61,964 nt of DNA from an uncultured Verrucomicrobia subdivision 3 bacterium (GCA_903884535.1 CAISEZ010000056.1:1-61964); one strand, 5' to 3'; shown: positions 1 through 11,199, numbered from the stretch's first letter. Numbers and translations are program-made. Notes: a model not told the origin generated them from the letters alone.

Positions 1-3000
1 CGCCACCACATAGTCATTCGTGGTGCTCAAGTCCTGCGACACCACCTGCACCGTCACGTTGTTCGAGCCCGTCGCCAGCGTCAACAGCCCGCTCGCCACC
101 CCATTGGTCAGCAAGCCCTGCGACACCCCGTTCAAATACAGCGTGTTCGTCGCCGTCACGTCCGCGTTCGCCACCGTCACCGTCAACGGGTTGTTCGCAC
201 ACGTGTTCGTCGCATTGTAGCTCATCGTCCCCGTCGCAAACGCCGGATACAGCGTGCCGGCCGGCGTCAGCGCCAGGCTCGTCAGCTGCGCGTTGCTGCT
301 AAAGGCGGAGGCGCCGATAAGCACCTGCAAACTGCCCGCGCCGGTAATCAGGCCGGAGCTATTGCCGCCGTTGTAGACACCCGCCGGCTGGCTGACACCG
401 TTCAGCACGAGATACGCGACCGGGTTGGTCACGGAGAAGTTCAGAATCAGGTTGCCACCGCCGCCATTGGTCACGATGACCGTCGAGGTGGAAGCCAGCG
501 TGGCCTGGTCGATTTGAAGCGTGCCGCCAACGCCGCCATCAACAATCGTGTTGCCGGTGTAAGTATTCGCAGCCGAAATCTCCAGCGATTCGGAACCATT
601 TTGAATCAATGAGCCGGTTCCGGAAATCACGCCGTTCAAGGTCTGGCTAAATATGCTGTTGTTATTGATGATCAGCGTGCCATTGTTGGTGATGTTGGCA
701 TTATAGGTGCCGACCGCCCATTCATTGCCAACAATCAGCGTGCCGGCATTGATCGTCGTGGCGCCGCTGAACGAATTATGACCCGAAAGGAACAGCGTGC
801 CCGATCCCGACTTGGTAAAGGTGTCCCCAGTGCCGGAAACCGTGCCCAAAATAACCATGTCAATCCCACCGGAAACAGTTCCCTGGGCGACGTTGAAAAT
901 CACCCCCGAAGACCGCAACACCACGTTGCCGCTGATGGTGGAGACGACGTTCGTGGCCAGACTGCTGACAACGACGCCGCTGGCTCCGTCCAGATTGTAG
1001 GCTGCCGTGCCGCCGGACGAACTCATCGTGCCGCCGGTCAGCTTGTAGGAGGTGCGGAAGCTTTCGTTGCCGGCAGCGACAGTGGCATCCAACGTGCCGC
1101 CCACGATGTTGATGTTCGTGACACAACCTCCGGTGTTAAAGCCCAAGGCATCCCCAACCGCCAACTGGACCAAGGCACCCGGATTGATGTTCAGGTTGTT
1201 GATGATGGTGCCGGTGCCGCCGCCCTTCGTCAGCACCAGCGTGCCGCCGTTGACGGTCGTGTTGCCAGTATAGGTGTCATAGTTGCTCAACACCAGCGTG
1301 CCGCCGCCCGCCAGAGTGAGGCTGTAATTGCTGCCGCCGTCATTGATGACTCCGGGGACGGTCAAGGTCTGCGCGCTCACCGTGACTTGACGGTTGCCGC
1401 CCAGCGTCACCGCGCCGCTGCCGAGGTTCAGGCTGTTCGCACTGCCGGCGTAGGTGAAGTTGCCATTCCACTTTTCCGTCAAGGACGGCGACAAGGTCAT
1501 GGCCGCGCCGCTGCTGTTGTCCAGCGTGCCGCCGGAGATGGTCAACGCGCCCGTGCCGAGGACTCCGCTCCCGCCGATATTCAACTGCCCGCCGGAGAGC
1601 GTCGTGCCGCCGGTGTAATCGTTCGCCGCCGAGACCGTCAGGTTGCCGGTGCCGGTTACCGACAGGGCGGTGCCACCGCTGATCTTGCCGCTGCCGGAGA
1701 AGGTGTAAGTTCCGCTGTTCACCGCGACCGCACCGGGCAGCACCGTGCCGGGAATGTTAATCGTGCCACCGCTGCCGGTGCTGTCGAAAACCACGAAGTC
1801 AGGGTCATTATACGCCACACCGCCAGTCCAATTCAACGATGTCTGGTTCCAGTCCATGTCCGCCGGGCTGGCCAGCCAGGATAGAATCGGAACGACATTC
1901 AAGGTGGCCGCCGCGCTGTTCGACGTCGTGCCGCCATTGTAGCTGCTGGTGACCGCGCAATAATAGGTGTTGCCATTGTCGGCGATGGCCGCGCTGCTGA
2001 AGCCCAGCGTGGCCGTGGCCACTCCGCCAAGAACCGTGCCATTGGCGTCCGCGCCATTCGTGACCGCAGTTCCCGAACCGGGTGTGCCGACATACCATTG
2101 GTAGCCCGTGATGGTGGCATCCGAGGTGGCGCTGACACTCAACGCGGTGCTGCCGCCGACCGGAACATGTGCCGTTGTGGGAGTGGGCCCCGTGATGGTT
2201 AGCGGGTTCGGGAGCGGTATCAAGGTCAGGTTAAAATTATCCACCATCGGATAGTTTGAGTTGGGATTGACTATTCCCACCCCAATTGGATAGCCGATGG
2301 ACGGATCGCCCGGCGGAACGGTCCATGTCGTGCCTACGCCCAATTGCTGCGTCGTAACGGCGGTTGTAAGCGTTGAGGAAATCGCCACGAAGACACCGTT
2401 GGACAAATAACCCAGTTCGACGTTGGCTCGCCCGCCAAAACCAACCAGATAATCCCAAGTGTAGCTATAGACTTCGCCCGCCTGGATGGTATGGGCCGTC
2501 AAGTCATAGACCGCCGAATTATAAGGAAGTTCCGCCCCTTTTGTTCCCTGGCTGGGAGTATGGCCGTTAGAGGTGGCCACAGTGCCGCCAGAAACGGGGC
2601 TTGCCACGCCGACCCACCCTGTCCAGTTGGGCACATTGCCGCTGGCAAACGTGGCCAGGCTGCCGCCTTCAAAGCTGCCGTTCAGCGTGGTGGGATTGAT
2701 CAGGTATTGCGCGACGTATAACTGTGCGCTGCTGCTCGTCGTTGAACCCACACTATTGCCGGCAACAACCCGGTAAAGGCCGGCCTGGCCGGGCGTCGCA
2801 CCGGTGATGTTATAGGAACTGGCCGTCGCGCCCGTAACATTCGTCCACACCGTGTTGTCCACGCTATGCTGCCACTGGAACGAAGTCATGGGGAGCGTGC
2901 CATTGTAGGTCGCCGTCATGCTCGCGCTGCCGCCCGCATTGATGGTCGAGGGTGTGATCACCGGCCCGGTGATGATCGGGACACTGGGGGCGTTGACCGC

Positions 3001-6000
3001 CAGAGCCGCGCCAGGGCCGGTGCCGCTGTTGGTGTTGCTGTCCGTGGCCATCAGGCGATAATAGTTCGTCGTGCCGCCCATGCCCGTGGTGTCGAGCGCG
3101 TAGGTGGCGTTGGTCGCGTTGGCGATGTTGTTGGTGGTTGAAACAAAGTTGTCCGAACTGCTCTGCCATTGGTAGGTATATCCGGGCAGGCCGCCGGTGA
3201 CGCCCGCGCTCAACGTATCCACCGTGCCGGCATAGACCGGGCTGACCGGCGAGAAGGCGGCGGCGCCAACAACCGGATTGATCAGAACCGTCAACGCGGC
3301 CGCCGTGCTGTTCACGGTGTTGCCGTAGCTGCTGGTGACCGCGCAATAATATTGGTTGCCATTGTCAGCCCCTTTCACGCTGCTCAAGCCCAGCGTGGCG
3401 GTGGTCGCCCCGCCATAGATCGTGCCAGTCCCAGACGTGCCGTTCGACACCGCATTCGTCACCGGCCCGGCCGTGATGACATACCATTGGTAGCCGGCGA
3501 TCGTGCCGTCCGTGGAGGCGCTGACGCTGAAGCTGGTGCTGTCGTTCAGGTTGACGATGGCCGCCACGGGATTGGTCGTGATGGTCAGCGTGTTCACGGC
3601 GCGCACAAAGGTCAGGACAACATTATCCAAAGCCGGATAGTTTGCGTTGGGGTTGATGATGCCCACCCCGATTGGATAGCCGATGGACGGATCGCCCGGC
3701 GGAACAGTCCAATTCGTGCTTATGCCCAACTGCTGCGCCGTTCCAGCGGCCTGAGTCAGTGCATTGGTGATTTCCACAAAGGAACTGCCGTTCCAGTAAC
3801 CCAGCTCGGCCTTGAGATTGACGCCTCCCCCACCAAAACCAACCAGATAATCCCAGCTGTAGGTGTAGATGTCCCCCGCCTGGATGGTTTGAGCCGTCAA
3901 ATTGTAGATCGCCTCATTGTAAGGAAGGTATCCCTCCCGCGCTCCCTGGCTGGGAGTGTGGCCGTTTTCGTTGGCGGTCGTGCCGCCGTTAGCGACGCCG
4001 GTGGCCCATTCCGCCCAGTTGGTCACCGTGCCGCTGGCAAAAGTATTGGCGCCGGTAAAGGTCTCAAAGCTGCCGTTGCGCGTGGTGGGGTTGATCAGGT
4101 ATGACCCGACATTCAACTGTGCGCTGCCGCTGGTCGCCGAACCGACGGCATTGGCGGCAATCACCCGGTAATAGCCGGTCTGGGTGGCCACCGCACCGCT
4201 GACGTTATAGGAGCTGCTCGTCGCGCCCGAAATATTCGCCCACAAGGTGTTGTCCGGGCTAAACTGCCATTGGAACGAGGTCATCGGGAGCGTGCCATTG
4301 TAGGTCGCGGTCATGCTCGCGCTGCCGCCGACCAGGATGTTCGTGGGAGTGATCACCGGCCCGGTGATGATCGGGACACTGGGAGCGCTGACCGCCAGGG
4401 GTGTGCCCGTGCCGTTGCCAAACTGGCTGGCGGTGTCCGTGGCCACCAGGCGATAATAGTTCGTCGTGCCGCCCATGCCCGTGGTGTCGAGCGCGTAGGT
4501 GGCGTTGGTCGCGTTGGCGATGTTGGTAAAGGTGATGCTATCCGTGCCGCCCTGCCATTGGTAGGTGTATCCGGGTGTGCCGCCGGTGACGGTCGCGCTC
4601 AACGTGTCCACCGTGCCGGCATAGACCGGGCTAACCGGCGAGAAGGCGGTGGTGCCAACCACCGGGACGGCGAGCACCGTCAGCGTGGCCGCCGCGCTGT
4701 TGCTGGTTATGCCGCCGCCATAAGTGCTGGTGACCGCGCAGTAATAGTTCTCTCCATTATCGGTCAACACGGTATTGGCAAGACCCAGCGTGGCGGTGGC
4801 CGCACCGCTATAAACGGTGCCATCCCCATCCGTGCCGTCCGACACCACATTCGTCACCGGCCCGGCCGTGACCACATACCATTGATAGCTCAAGGTGCCG
4901 TCGGAAAGGGCGGCGACTGTGAAATTGGTGCTGCCGCCCAGGCTGACGCTTGCCGACACGGGATTGGTCGTGATGGTGAGCGGATTCGGTATTGCCGAAA
5001 GCCGGGTCAGGAAGGTGGCATCATAAACATGGGTGCTGCCGAGGGTGACGGCTCCGCCAGTCCGGGCAACCGAGCATATCTCACCATTCGCGTAAGGGTT
5101 GCCAGAGGCGACATACGGATGCCACCAACCCCCGCCATTGCGTGAGAACATATAGGCATAGGTTGTGTTCGGGTTCAAGTTGTTGGTGATGTTGCCGCCA
5201 AACCGGATCCAATCACCGAGGGTAAAGACGGTTGGAGTGGTGTTGTTGTTGGTGTATGCGCCCTGGCCGATCAAAGTGGCCGTGCTGCCGGATATGGAGT
5301 AAAGGCACAGGGTGTAGCTGCTCGGCGTGCCGCCGCCGGCCTGCCCGCCATACTGGAGAAAGACTTCATTCAAGGTATATCCCTTGTAATTGCTCCCGGT
5401 GGTGAACGTCTGGCCGGGGTTGCCGGTGTCCACAAAGTAATTCAGGCCGGCCGGGCCGCCGACGTCGCCGGTAATGCTGAACTGCGAGATGTCATACGTT
5501 CCCGCCGTGGGCGCCGTGGCGCCGATGTCCAGCATGACGATGCTGGCGGTGTTCACCGTCAGCGTGGCGCTGGCGCTGTTGCTGGTGCCGACACTGTTGA
5601 CGGCTTGAACCCGATAATAGCCGCCATCGGCGGGCTGCACGTCGTAGTTGACAAAGCTCAAGGAACTGGCGGTGGCGCCCGGCAGATTAGTCCAGGTGGT
5701 GTTGTCCGGGCTATGCTGCCACTGGTAGGAAGTGATTGGGAGCGTTCCATTGTAGGTGGCCGTCATGCTGATGTTCGCATTCGTGCCCCAGTTGACCGTC
5801 GAGGGTGAAATGGTCAGTCCCGTGATAATCGGAGCGGAAGCGGCGCTGACCGCCAGGCCCGCGCTCGTGCCGGTGCCGGTGCCATAACTGTCGGTCGCCA
5901 CCAGAAGGTAATAGTTCGTTGCGCCTCCCATGCTCGTGGTGTCAATCGCGAGGGTGGCGTTGGTCGCGTTGGGGATGTTGGTAAAGGTGATGTTATCCGT

Positions 6001-9000
6001 GCTGCCCTGCCATTGATAGGTAAGATTGGTGCCTGAGCTTGAAACCGTTGCGCTGGCCGTATCCGCCGTGCCGGCATAGACCGGGCTGGCCGGCGAGTAG
6101 GTGGTGGTCAGCACCAAGGGCGGGGCGGCGGGCGCCGTGTAGTGCAGCACCACGTTGTTGCCAATTTTCAGCAAACCCCAATTGGTGCTGTCGCTCGGCA
6201 CGCTGCCATCGTATGTCAGGCTGGGCGCGGTATATGTCGTCGCGGTGGCGCTTGAGAAAAGAACATAATCGCCCGTCTCATCCAAGGCACTGGTGCTGCC
6301 GGCCTTGATATGAATCGCGGTGCTGCCGGAAAGGGTCAAGGCCGTGCTCACGCTGACCTGGTCGTTGCCGCTGGTGTGGCTGGCATTGTTGAGGTCAAAG
6401 TAGGCCGTTCCGCCGCTGCCCATGTTGAGGGTGCTGAAGGTCAGCGTCCCCGCCGTGCCGTCCGTGGCCGGATAGATGGCCGAGCCGGAAACCGTGTTGA
6501 CGGTTCCGCTGACACTGCCGGTGCCCTTCAGGTTCACGCCGCTGGCCAATGAATAGGGCGAAACGGGCGTGTAGGTTCCGTTGTCAATGATGTTGACCGA
6601 GGCCAGAACGCCGCTGCCAGTCAAGGCCAGTGTGCAGCCGTTGTTGATCGTCGTATCGCCGGTGTAGGTGTTCGCAGCGGTCAACGTGGTTGTGTTCGCA
6701 CCGTTGAACGTCATGCCGCCGCTGGTGTTGGCGGAGGTGGAAATCGAAGTGATGGTCGTGGCGGTGGTCCGTCCGCCTCCGAAGAAACTCACACCAGCCG
6801 GGGCGGTCGTATATGAGCCTGGGTCGGTGATCTGAATCGAATCCACCCGGTATGTGCCGTTGCCCGAGCCGTCGTCCGCCATGATCGCAATGGCCGTGGC
6901 GACATTTCCAGACCTGCCAAATTGACCGCCGCCAGGGTTGTTAGTTCCAGTTGAAGTGTGTCCCACGGGAGTGCCGCCGGTGAACTGCACAAAGGGCGCG
7001 CCAATGTAGCCCGCGCCTTTATTGTTCAAGGTGACTCCAGTGACGCCAACGGAACTGCCAGACAAGGGCGTCACAAGCGGCTGGGCGATGGTGATGGCCA
7101 CTCCGTTGTTATCCACCGTGCCGCCGCCGGCGAACACCTGGCAGGCAATGGGGTTGGCAGCGGCCAAGAAACTTGCGCCAGTGGCGCCCGTCTGTGTTTT
7201 CAGGGTGCCGCCATTGAAGTTCAGCTGGCATGTGGCATTGTTGCCCTGACCGCCTTGTTTAATTTGGGAAGCGGTCAAAGTGCCGTTGGGCAGCAGGTTC
7301 ACGACTGATTCCGCGCTTATGTAATTTTGATTAAGGTATTGAATACCAGTCGTGCCGGTGCCGGTCAAAGTAAGATTGGCCGCGTTCGCGCCACCGCCGA
7401 CCGTCCCGACATTCACCACGCTAAACATATTGGCATCATAGCCGCCAGCCATGGCAATGCTTGTGGCAGTCACCGTTGCCGCCGCCGTGGCGCCTGAAAC
7501 ATTGAGCAGACCAACTGTGGCAGACGAGTCGGAACTATCCCCTGAATTCAAGATATTAATGGCGCCAGCATCCGTGAAGGTGCCGCCCAAAACGTCCATC
7601 ACGCCGCCGCCGCCGCCGGTGTTGTTTTTATAATTAAGCTGGTTCGCCGTCAACGTGCCCCCGGAAAGCTGGTAGTAGCCATAAATGTTGCCAGTGCCGT
7701 TGCCAATCGCAAAATCAGCGTTGTTGGCAGCTTGGGCCAGGGCCAGCGTGCCGCTGCTCTGGTAGACCGCGCCCGTGGCGGTGTTGCCGACAGCCAGGCT
7801 GTAGGCGTTCAAGGTTCCCGCGCCATTAATATTCATGACTGAATTGGCGGCGGCATTGCCCACTGTGAACGTCGCCGTGGCGGGTGGCGCACTGGGGGTC
7901 GTGTCCGAACGCGTCAGCGTGCCTGCGTTCACGATGGTGGGGCCAGTAAAGGTGTTTGCCCCGGAGAGCGTCAGCGTGCCCGCGCCCGCTTTCGTCAAGC
8001 CCATCGTGCCGCCGCCAATCGCGCCCCCGACGGTCAGGGTCTTGGCGGTGACGGTGACCGTCCGGGCAGTTGCAGGCAGCGCCACGTTGGGCGTCACCGC
8101 GCCCGTGCCGAGGTTCAGGCTGTTGGCCGAACCGACATAGGTAATGTCTGTGTTCCAGTTCTGGGCGATGACCGGCTGCAGCGTCACATCCGAGCCGCTG
8201 GTGTTGTCAAGGGTGCCGCCGGAAATGGTGAGCGTGCCGGTGCCGATGGCCGAATTGGCGCTGCTTGAGCCGCCGCTGTTGATGTTCAACTGGCCGGCGG
8301 AAAGCGTCGTGCCGCCGCTGTAGGTGTTGTTGCCGGAGAGGGTCAGCGCGGCGGTGCCGCTCTTGTTCAGCGCGCTGCTGCCGCCGATGATGTTCGCACC
8401 GCTGGAATTGATGGTGTAGGCCGTCGAGCTGTTGGCCACCACCACCATCTGCGGGGTGACCGCCGCCGTGAGCGCGACGGTCTGCGGTGTGCCCACCGAG
8501 TCGTTGAAAATAGCGGCGTCATTTTGCGCGTAAGTGTTGGCCGGGGTGTTGTTGACCGCATTGCCGACCCAGTTGGCGGTGGTTGCAATGTTCCAATTGC
8601 CGCCGGGAGTGGCGGCGTTCCAAACGTCGGGAGCGGTGTCCACAGTGTAAAAGAGCGTGCTGCCGGAGGCCGTCAAATGACCCGTATAGCCCACCGGCTG
8701 GGAGCCCAAGGTGTAGCCCGTGGTGGTGCCGCCCTCATTTCCGAGGAGCGGATAGCTGCTGCCCACGGCGACCGTGCCGCTGAAGCTGGTGACATTCACC
8801 GTGATGGTGCCATTCAGGGTCACCGCCGCCGTGGGGACAATCGGCGCGGTGGTGGTGGCAGCGTTGGTAATACCATTAAGTGTCAGCGTGGCGCCAGTGC
8901 TGCTGCCCAGCGTCAGGCTGGCCGGCACCCACTGGCTGACGCCGGAGACGGTCACGTTCAACGTGGCGCCGTCGTTCACCGAGGCCGCGCCCGTGCCGGC

Positions 9001-11016
9001 CTGCGTGGAGGTGGTGACCAGCGTGCCACCGGCCACGGTGATGGCGCCCGCGCCCGCATTGCCGATGGTCAGCGTGCCTGGGCCGCTTTGCTTCAACGTG
9101 CCGCTGCCCGAAATCGTCCCCGACAGGGTCTGCGCCAACGAGCTGTTGTAATTGAACGTGGCACCGCCGCTGATGGAAATGTTGCCGCCATAGGAGCCGC
9201 CGGCCAACTGACCCGAGCCGCCGATTGTCAAGATCCCGCCGGTGATGGCGGTGTTGCCGGTGTAAGTGTTCGCGCCGGTCAACGTGTTGGTCGCCGCCGA
9301 GCCGGAGTCAGCGAAGGTCATGCCGCCGCTGGTGTTGGCGGCGGTGGTCAGCGAAGTGAAAGTTGCGGCTGTCCCCGGACCGCCGCCGCTGAAACTCACA
9401 CCTGTCGGAATAGACGAATATGTGCCCGGACTGGTGATCTTAATCGAAGCCACCCGGTAAGTGCCGTTGCCCGTGGTGTCGTCCTCCATGATGGCGATGG
9501 CGGTCGCAAGTTTGCTGCCGGTGGCCGTGCCACCGGTGACTTCCACATAGGGCGCACCGATATAACCCGTGCCCTTGGTCAAGGTGCCGCCCGTAAGGCC
9601 GCTGCCCGTGGGCGCGGCGAGCGCCTTGCCGATGGTGATGTTTTGACCGTTGTTGTCCACCGTGCCGCCACCGCTGTAGATGTTCACAGAACCAAGATTG
9701 GCAGCGGTCAGGAAGTTTGCGCCACCGCTGGTAGTGGCAGTCGCCTTGAGCGTGCCGCCGTTGAAGTTGATAAAGGAGGTGGGAGTTGTTGCAGTGCCGG
9801 CGGTAACAATGCCGACCTGCAAGGTGCCGCCGGTCAGAAGATTCACGACTGACTTGCTGGTGCTGTCGGCGTTGTTGCCGCCCGCAATTTCAAGCCCGAC
9901 GGTCGCGCTGGCCGTGGTGGCAACGCTGGCCGTCCCCGTGCCGCCGCCGATGGTCAACGCCCCAACATGACCCCTGCCGCCATCGCCCTGCCTGATTGAA
10001 AGCGCCGTCACCGAGGCCGAGCCACCCAAAACATTGAACACGCAAGCGTCGTCATAGCCGCCATTGCTATTCCGCGTGATAAGGAGGGTTCTGGCAATCG
10101 TCAAAGTGCCGCCCGTGATGTCCGCTACCCCATAGGCCGTTGTGCCGCCGTTATTGCCCTGATGCATGACAACCGAATTTACATTCATAGTGCCGCCGGA
10201 AAGATTGTAATAGCCATAAGCGCCCCCTGCATTATTTGCGGTAGTGGGGCAACCGATGGCCAAATCCCCCTGTGAGGCAGAATTTATATCCTGAGCCAGC
10301 GTCACCATGCCAGCGCTCTGATAGACTGCGCCGCGCCCGTTAGAAAAGCCGCTGGCAAGCCCGCCGATGGCCAGGCTGTAAGCCGAGATGCTGCCCGCCG
10401 AATTAATGTTCATCATCGCATTCACGTTGGCGGTATTGCCCACCACCCACGTCGCCGTGCTGGCCGAGCTGCCGCCCGTCTCATTGTTCTGCAGCGCACC
10501 TGCGCTCACAATGAGGGAACCGACGAAGGTGTTTGCGCCGGAGAGGGTCAGCCAGCCTGTGCCCGCCTTGGTAAGACTGGTGGCCGCACCGGCAATGATT
10601 GAACTGATGCTGTCCGCGCCAGCAACGGTGACGGCGTTGCTGACAGTAATGGTCGCGGCGGCGGGGAGCGTGAGCGTGCCTCCCGAAAGGGCGATTGCGC
10701 CCGAGCCGGACGCAAAAATCATAGGGCCGGCGCTCACGGTTCCGCTGACCGTGATCGTGCCGGCAGCCAGGCCCGTCGCACCGCTGCCGAAGTTTTCAGA
10801 GGTATCGGTCGTGGCGGTGGTGACACTCGCCCCCGGGACGGCGACACCCGTCCCGTCCGTGCTCCATTGGCTGACAGTCGGCGCCACCCAGGTGCCACCC
10901 GCCGTGCCGAAGCCGGCCGTGGTGCTGTTGTTATCCCAGTAATAAGGCCCCGCCGCAAACGCGGCGGGCGCGACGGCCAAGGCGGCCAGCACAAGGAGCC
11001 AGCATGGAAATTTCAT
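1..11016 (-). CDS. Giant secreted PATR / Ig-like repeat protein (3' end outside window)
   Basis: An open frame without interruption covers 3672 codons and leaves the window at its left edge, so the C-terminus is unseen. The chosen ATG (11016) begins a clear Sec signal peptide, MKFPCWLLVLAALAVAPAAFA; two earlier in-frame ATGs (11067, 11127) would add 17 or 37 residues, and none has a good ribosome binding site. Residues ~25-1640 and ~3040-3580 are rich in autotransporter-associated beta-strand (PATR) motifs such as GTLTLSGANTFTG and NTYTGNTTVNGGTL, expected to form a right-handed beta-helix. Residues ~1640-3000 hold repeated Ig-like units (YQWQHSPDNTTWTN, NGNTYYCAVTSSY) alternating with two 'NGSFE...YSWDYLVGFGG' modules. 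The last ~85 visible residues resemble a cadherin-like beta-sandwich. No catalytic domain is seen; a surface or matrix protein is likely. A palindrome at 11200-11215 lies upstream. Confidence 0.85.
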   Translation of the reverse strand, partial: MKFPCWLLVLAALAVAPAAFAAGPYYWDNNSTTAGFGTAGGTWVAPTVSQWSTDGTGVAVPGASVTTATTDTSENFGSGATGLAAGTITVSGTVSAGPMIFASGSGAIALSGGTLTLPAAATITVSNAVTVAGADSISSIIAGAATSLTKAGTGWLTLSGANTFVGSLIVSAGALQNNETGGSSASTATWVVGNTANVNAMMNINSAGSISAYSLAIGGLASGFSNGRGAVYQSAGMVTLAQDINSASQGDLAIGCPTTANNAGGAYGYYNLSGGTMNVNSVVMHQGNNGGTTAYGVADITGGTLTIARTLLITRNSNGGYDDACVFNVLGGSASVTALSIRQGDGGRGHVGALTIGGGTGTASVATTASATVGLEIAGGNNADSTSKSVVNLLTGGTLQVGIVTAGTATTPTSFINFNGGTLKATATTSGGANFLTAANLGSVNIYSGGGTVDNNGQNITIGKALAAPTGSGLTGGTLTKGTGYIGAPYVEVTGGTATGSKLATAIAIMEDDTTGNGTYRVASIKITSPGTYSSIPTGVSFSGGGPGTAATFTSLTTAANTSGGMTFADSGSAATNTLTGANTYTGNTAITGGILTIGGSGQLAGGSYGGNISISGGATFNYNSSLAQTLSGTISGSGTLKQSGPGTLTIGNAGAGAITVAGGTLVTTSTQAGTGAASVNDGATLNVTVSGVSQWVPASLTLGSSTGATLTLNGITNAATTTAPIVPTAAVTLNGTITVNVTSFSGTVAVGSSYPLLGNEGGTTTGYTLGSQPVGYTGHLTASGSTLFYTVDTAPDVWNAATPGGNWNIATTANWVGNAVNNTPANTYAQNDAAIFNDSVGTPQTVALTAAVTPQMVVVANSSTAYTINSSGANIIGGSSALNKSGTAALTLSGNNTYSGGTTLSAGQLNINSGGSSSANSAIGTGTLTISGGTLDNTSGSDVTLQPVIAQNWNTDITYVGSANSLNLGTGAVTPNVALPATARTVTVTAKTLTVGGAIGGGTMGLTKAGAGTLTLSGANTFTGPTIVNAGTLTRSDTTPSAPPATATFTVGNAAANSVMNINGAGTLNAYSLAVGNTATGAVYQSSGTLALAQAANNADFAIGNGTGNIYGYYQLSGGTLTANQLNYKNNTGGGGGVMDVLGGTFTDAGAINILNSGDSSDSSATVGLLNVSGATAAATVTATSIAMAGGYDANMFSVVNVGTVGGGANAANLTLTGTGTTGIQYLNQNYISAESVVNLLPNGTLTASQIKQGGQGNNATCQLNFNGGTLKTQTGATGASFLAAANPIACQVFAGGGTVDNNGVAITIAQPLVTPLSGSSVGVTGVTLNNKGAGYIGAPFVQFTGGTPVGHTSTGTNNPGGGQFGRSGNVATAIAIMADDGSGNGTYRVDSIQITDPGSYTTAPAGVSFFGGGRTTATTITSISTSANTSGGMTFNGANTTTLTAANTYTGDTTINNGCTLALTGSGVLASVNIIDNGTYTPVSPYSLASGVNLKGTGSVSGTVNTVSGSAIYPATDGTAGTLTFSTLNMGSGGTAYFDLNNASHTSGNDQVSVSTALTLSGSTAIHIKAGSTSALDETGDYVLFSSATATTYTAPSLTYDGSVPSDSTNWGLLKIGNNVVLHYTAPAAPPLVLTTTYSPASPVYAGTADTASATVSSSGTNLTYQWQGSTDNITFTNIPNATNATLAIDTTSMGGATNYYLLVATDSYGTGTGTSAGLAVSAASAPIITGLTISPSTVNWGTNANISMTATYNGTLPITSYQWQHSPDNTTWTNLPGATASSLSFVNYDVQPADGGYYRVQAVNSVGTSNSASATLTVNTASIVMLDIGATAPTAGTYDISQFSITGDVGGPAGLNYFVDTGNPGQTFTTGSNYKGYTLNEVFLQYGGQAGGGTPSSYTLCLYSISGSTATLIGQGAYTNNNTTPTVFTLGDWIRFGGNITNNLNPNTTYAYMFSRNGGGWWHPYVASGNPYANGEICSVARTGGAVTLGSTHVYDATFLTRLSAIPNPLTITTNPVSASVSLGGSTNFTVAALSDGTLSYQWYVVTAGPVTNVVSDGTDGDGTVYSGAATATLGLANTVLTDNGENYYCAVTSTYGGGITSNSAAATLTVLAVPVVGTTAFSPVSPVYAGTVDTLSATVTGGTPGYTYQWQGGTDSITFTNIANATNATYALDTTGMGGTTNYYRLVATDTASQFGNGTGTPLAVSAPSVPIITGPVITPTNILVGGSASMTATYNGTLPMTSFQWQFSPDNTLWANISGATSSSYNVSGAVATQTGYYRVIAANAVGSATSGSAQLNVGSYLINPTTRNGSFETFTGANTFASGTVTNWAEWATGVANGGTTANENGHTPSQGAREGYLPYNEAIYNLTAQTIQAGDIYTYSWDYLVGFGGGGVNLKAELGYWNGSSFVEITNALTQAAGTAQQLGISTNWTVPPGDPSIGYPIGVGIINPNANYPALDNVVLTFVRAVNTLTITTNPVAAIVNLNDSTSFSVSASTDGTIAGYQWYVITAGPVTNAVSNGTSGTGTIYGGATTATLGLSSVKGADNGNQYYCAVTSSYGNTVNSTAAALTVLINPVVGAAAFSPVSPVYAGTVDTLSAGVTGGLPGYTYQWQSSSDNFVSTTNNIANATNATYALDTTGMGGTTNYYRLMATDSNTNSGTGPGAALAVNAPSVPIITGPVITPSTINAGGSASMTATYNGTLPMTSFQWQHSVDNTVWTNVTGATASSYNITGATPGQAGLYRVVAGNSVGSTTSSSAQLYVAQYLINPTTLNGSFEGGSLATFASGNVPNWTGWVGVASPVSGGTVATSNGHTPSQGTKGAELPYNSAVYDLTAHTIQAGEVYSYTWDYLVGFGGRANVELGYLSNGVFVAISSTLTTAVTTQQLGVGTTWTVPPGDPSIGYPIGVGIVNPNSNYPMVDNFNLTLIPLPNPLTITGPTPTTAHVPVGGSTALSVSATSDATITGYQWYVGTPGSGTAVTNGADANGTVLGGVATATLGFSSAAIADNGNTYYCAVTSSYNGGTTSNSAAATLNVVPILSWLASPADMDWNQTSLNWTGGVAYNDPDFVVFDSTGSGGTINIPGTVLPGAVAVNSGTYTFSGSGKISGGTALSVTGTGNLTVSAANDYTGGTTLSGGQLNIGGSGVLGTGALTISGGTLDNSSGAAMTLSPSLTEKWNGNFTYAGSANSLNLGSGAVTLGGNRQVTVSAQTLTVPGVINDGGSNYSLTLAGGGTLVLSNYDTYTGNTTVNGGTLVLTKGGGTGTIINNLNINPGALVQLAVGDALGFNTGGCVTNINIVGGTLDATVAAGNESFRTSYKLTGGTMSSSGGTAAYNLDGASGVVVSSLATNVVSTISGNVVLRSSGVIFNVAQGTVSGGIDMVILGTVSGTGDTFTKSGSGTLFLSGHNSFSGATTINAGTLIVGNEWAVGTYNANITNNGTLIINNNSIFSQTLNGVISGTGSLIQNGSESLEISAANTYTGNTIVDGGVGGTLQIDQATLASTSTVIVTNGGGGNLILNFSVTNPVAYLVLNGVSQPAGVYNGGNSSGLITGAGSLQVLIGASAFSSNAQLTSLALTPAGTLYPAFATGTMSYNATNTCANNPLTVTVANADVTATNTLYLNGVSQGLLTNGVASGLLTLATGSNNVTVQVVSQDLSTTNDYVVA

Positions 11017-11199
11017 CAGGTTGACGCGGCGCGGCGTGGTTGCAATTGATTGATTATGGCTATTCATACGGTTATTGGGGGTTGCGGTTTGAATTAGGGA
11101 CTGGCTGACGGGACGGAGAGTGATCATGGTTTTATGGTCTTTCACTGGTTTCTCTGGGAATTATTGGTTTAACATACGCCCGGCTGATGGGCGCGTCTA

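Noticed and set aside
778..9852. Long plus-strand frames (778-1884, 3169-4104, 8524-9852)
   Set aside because: They are antisense to the continuous minus-strand PATR/Ig protein, are rich in Arg/Ala/Gly without family motifs, and arise from its codon bias.
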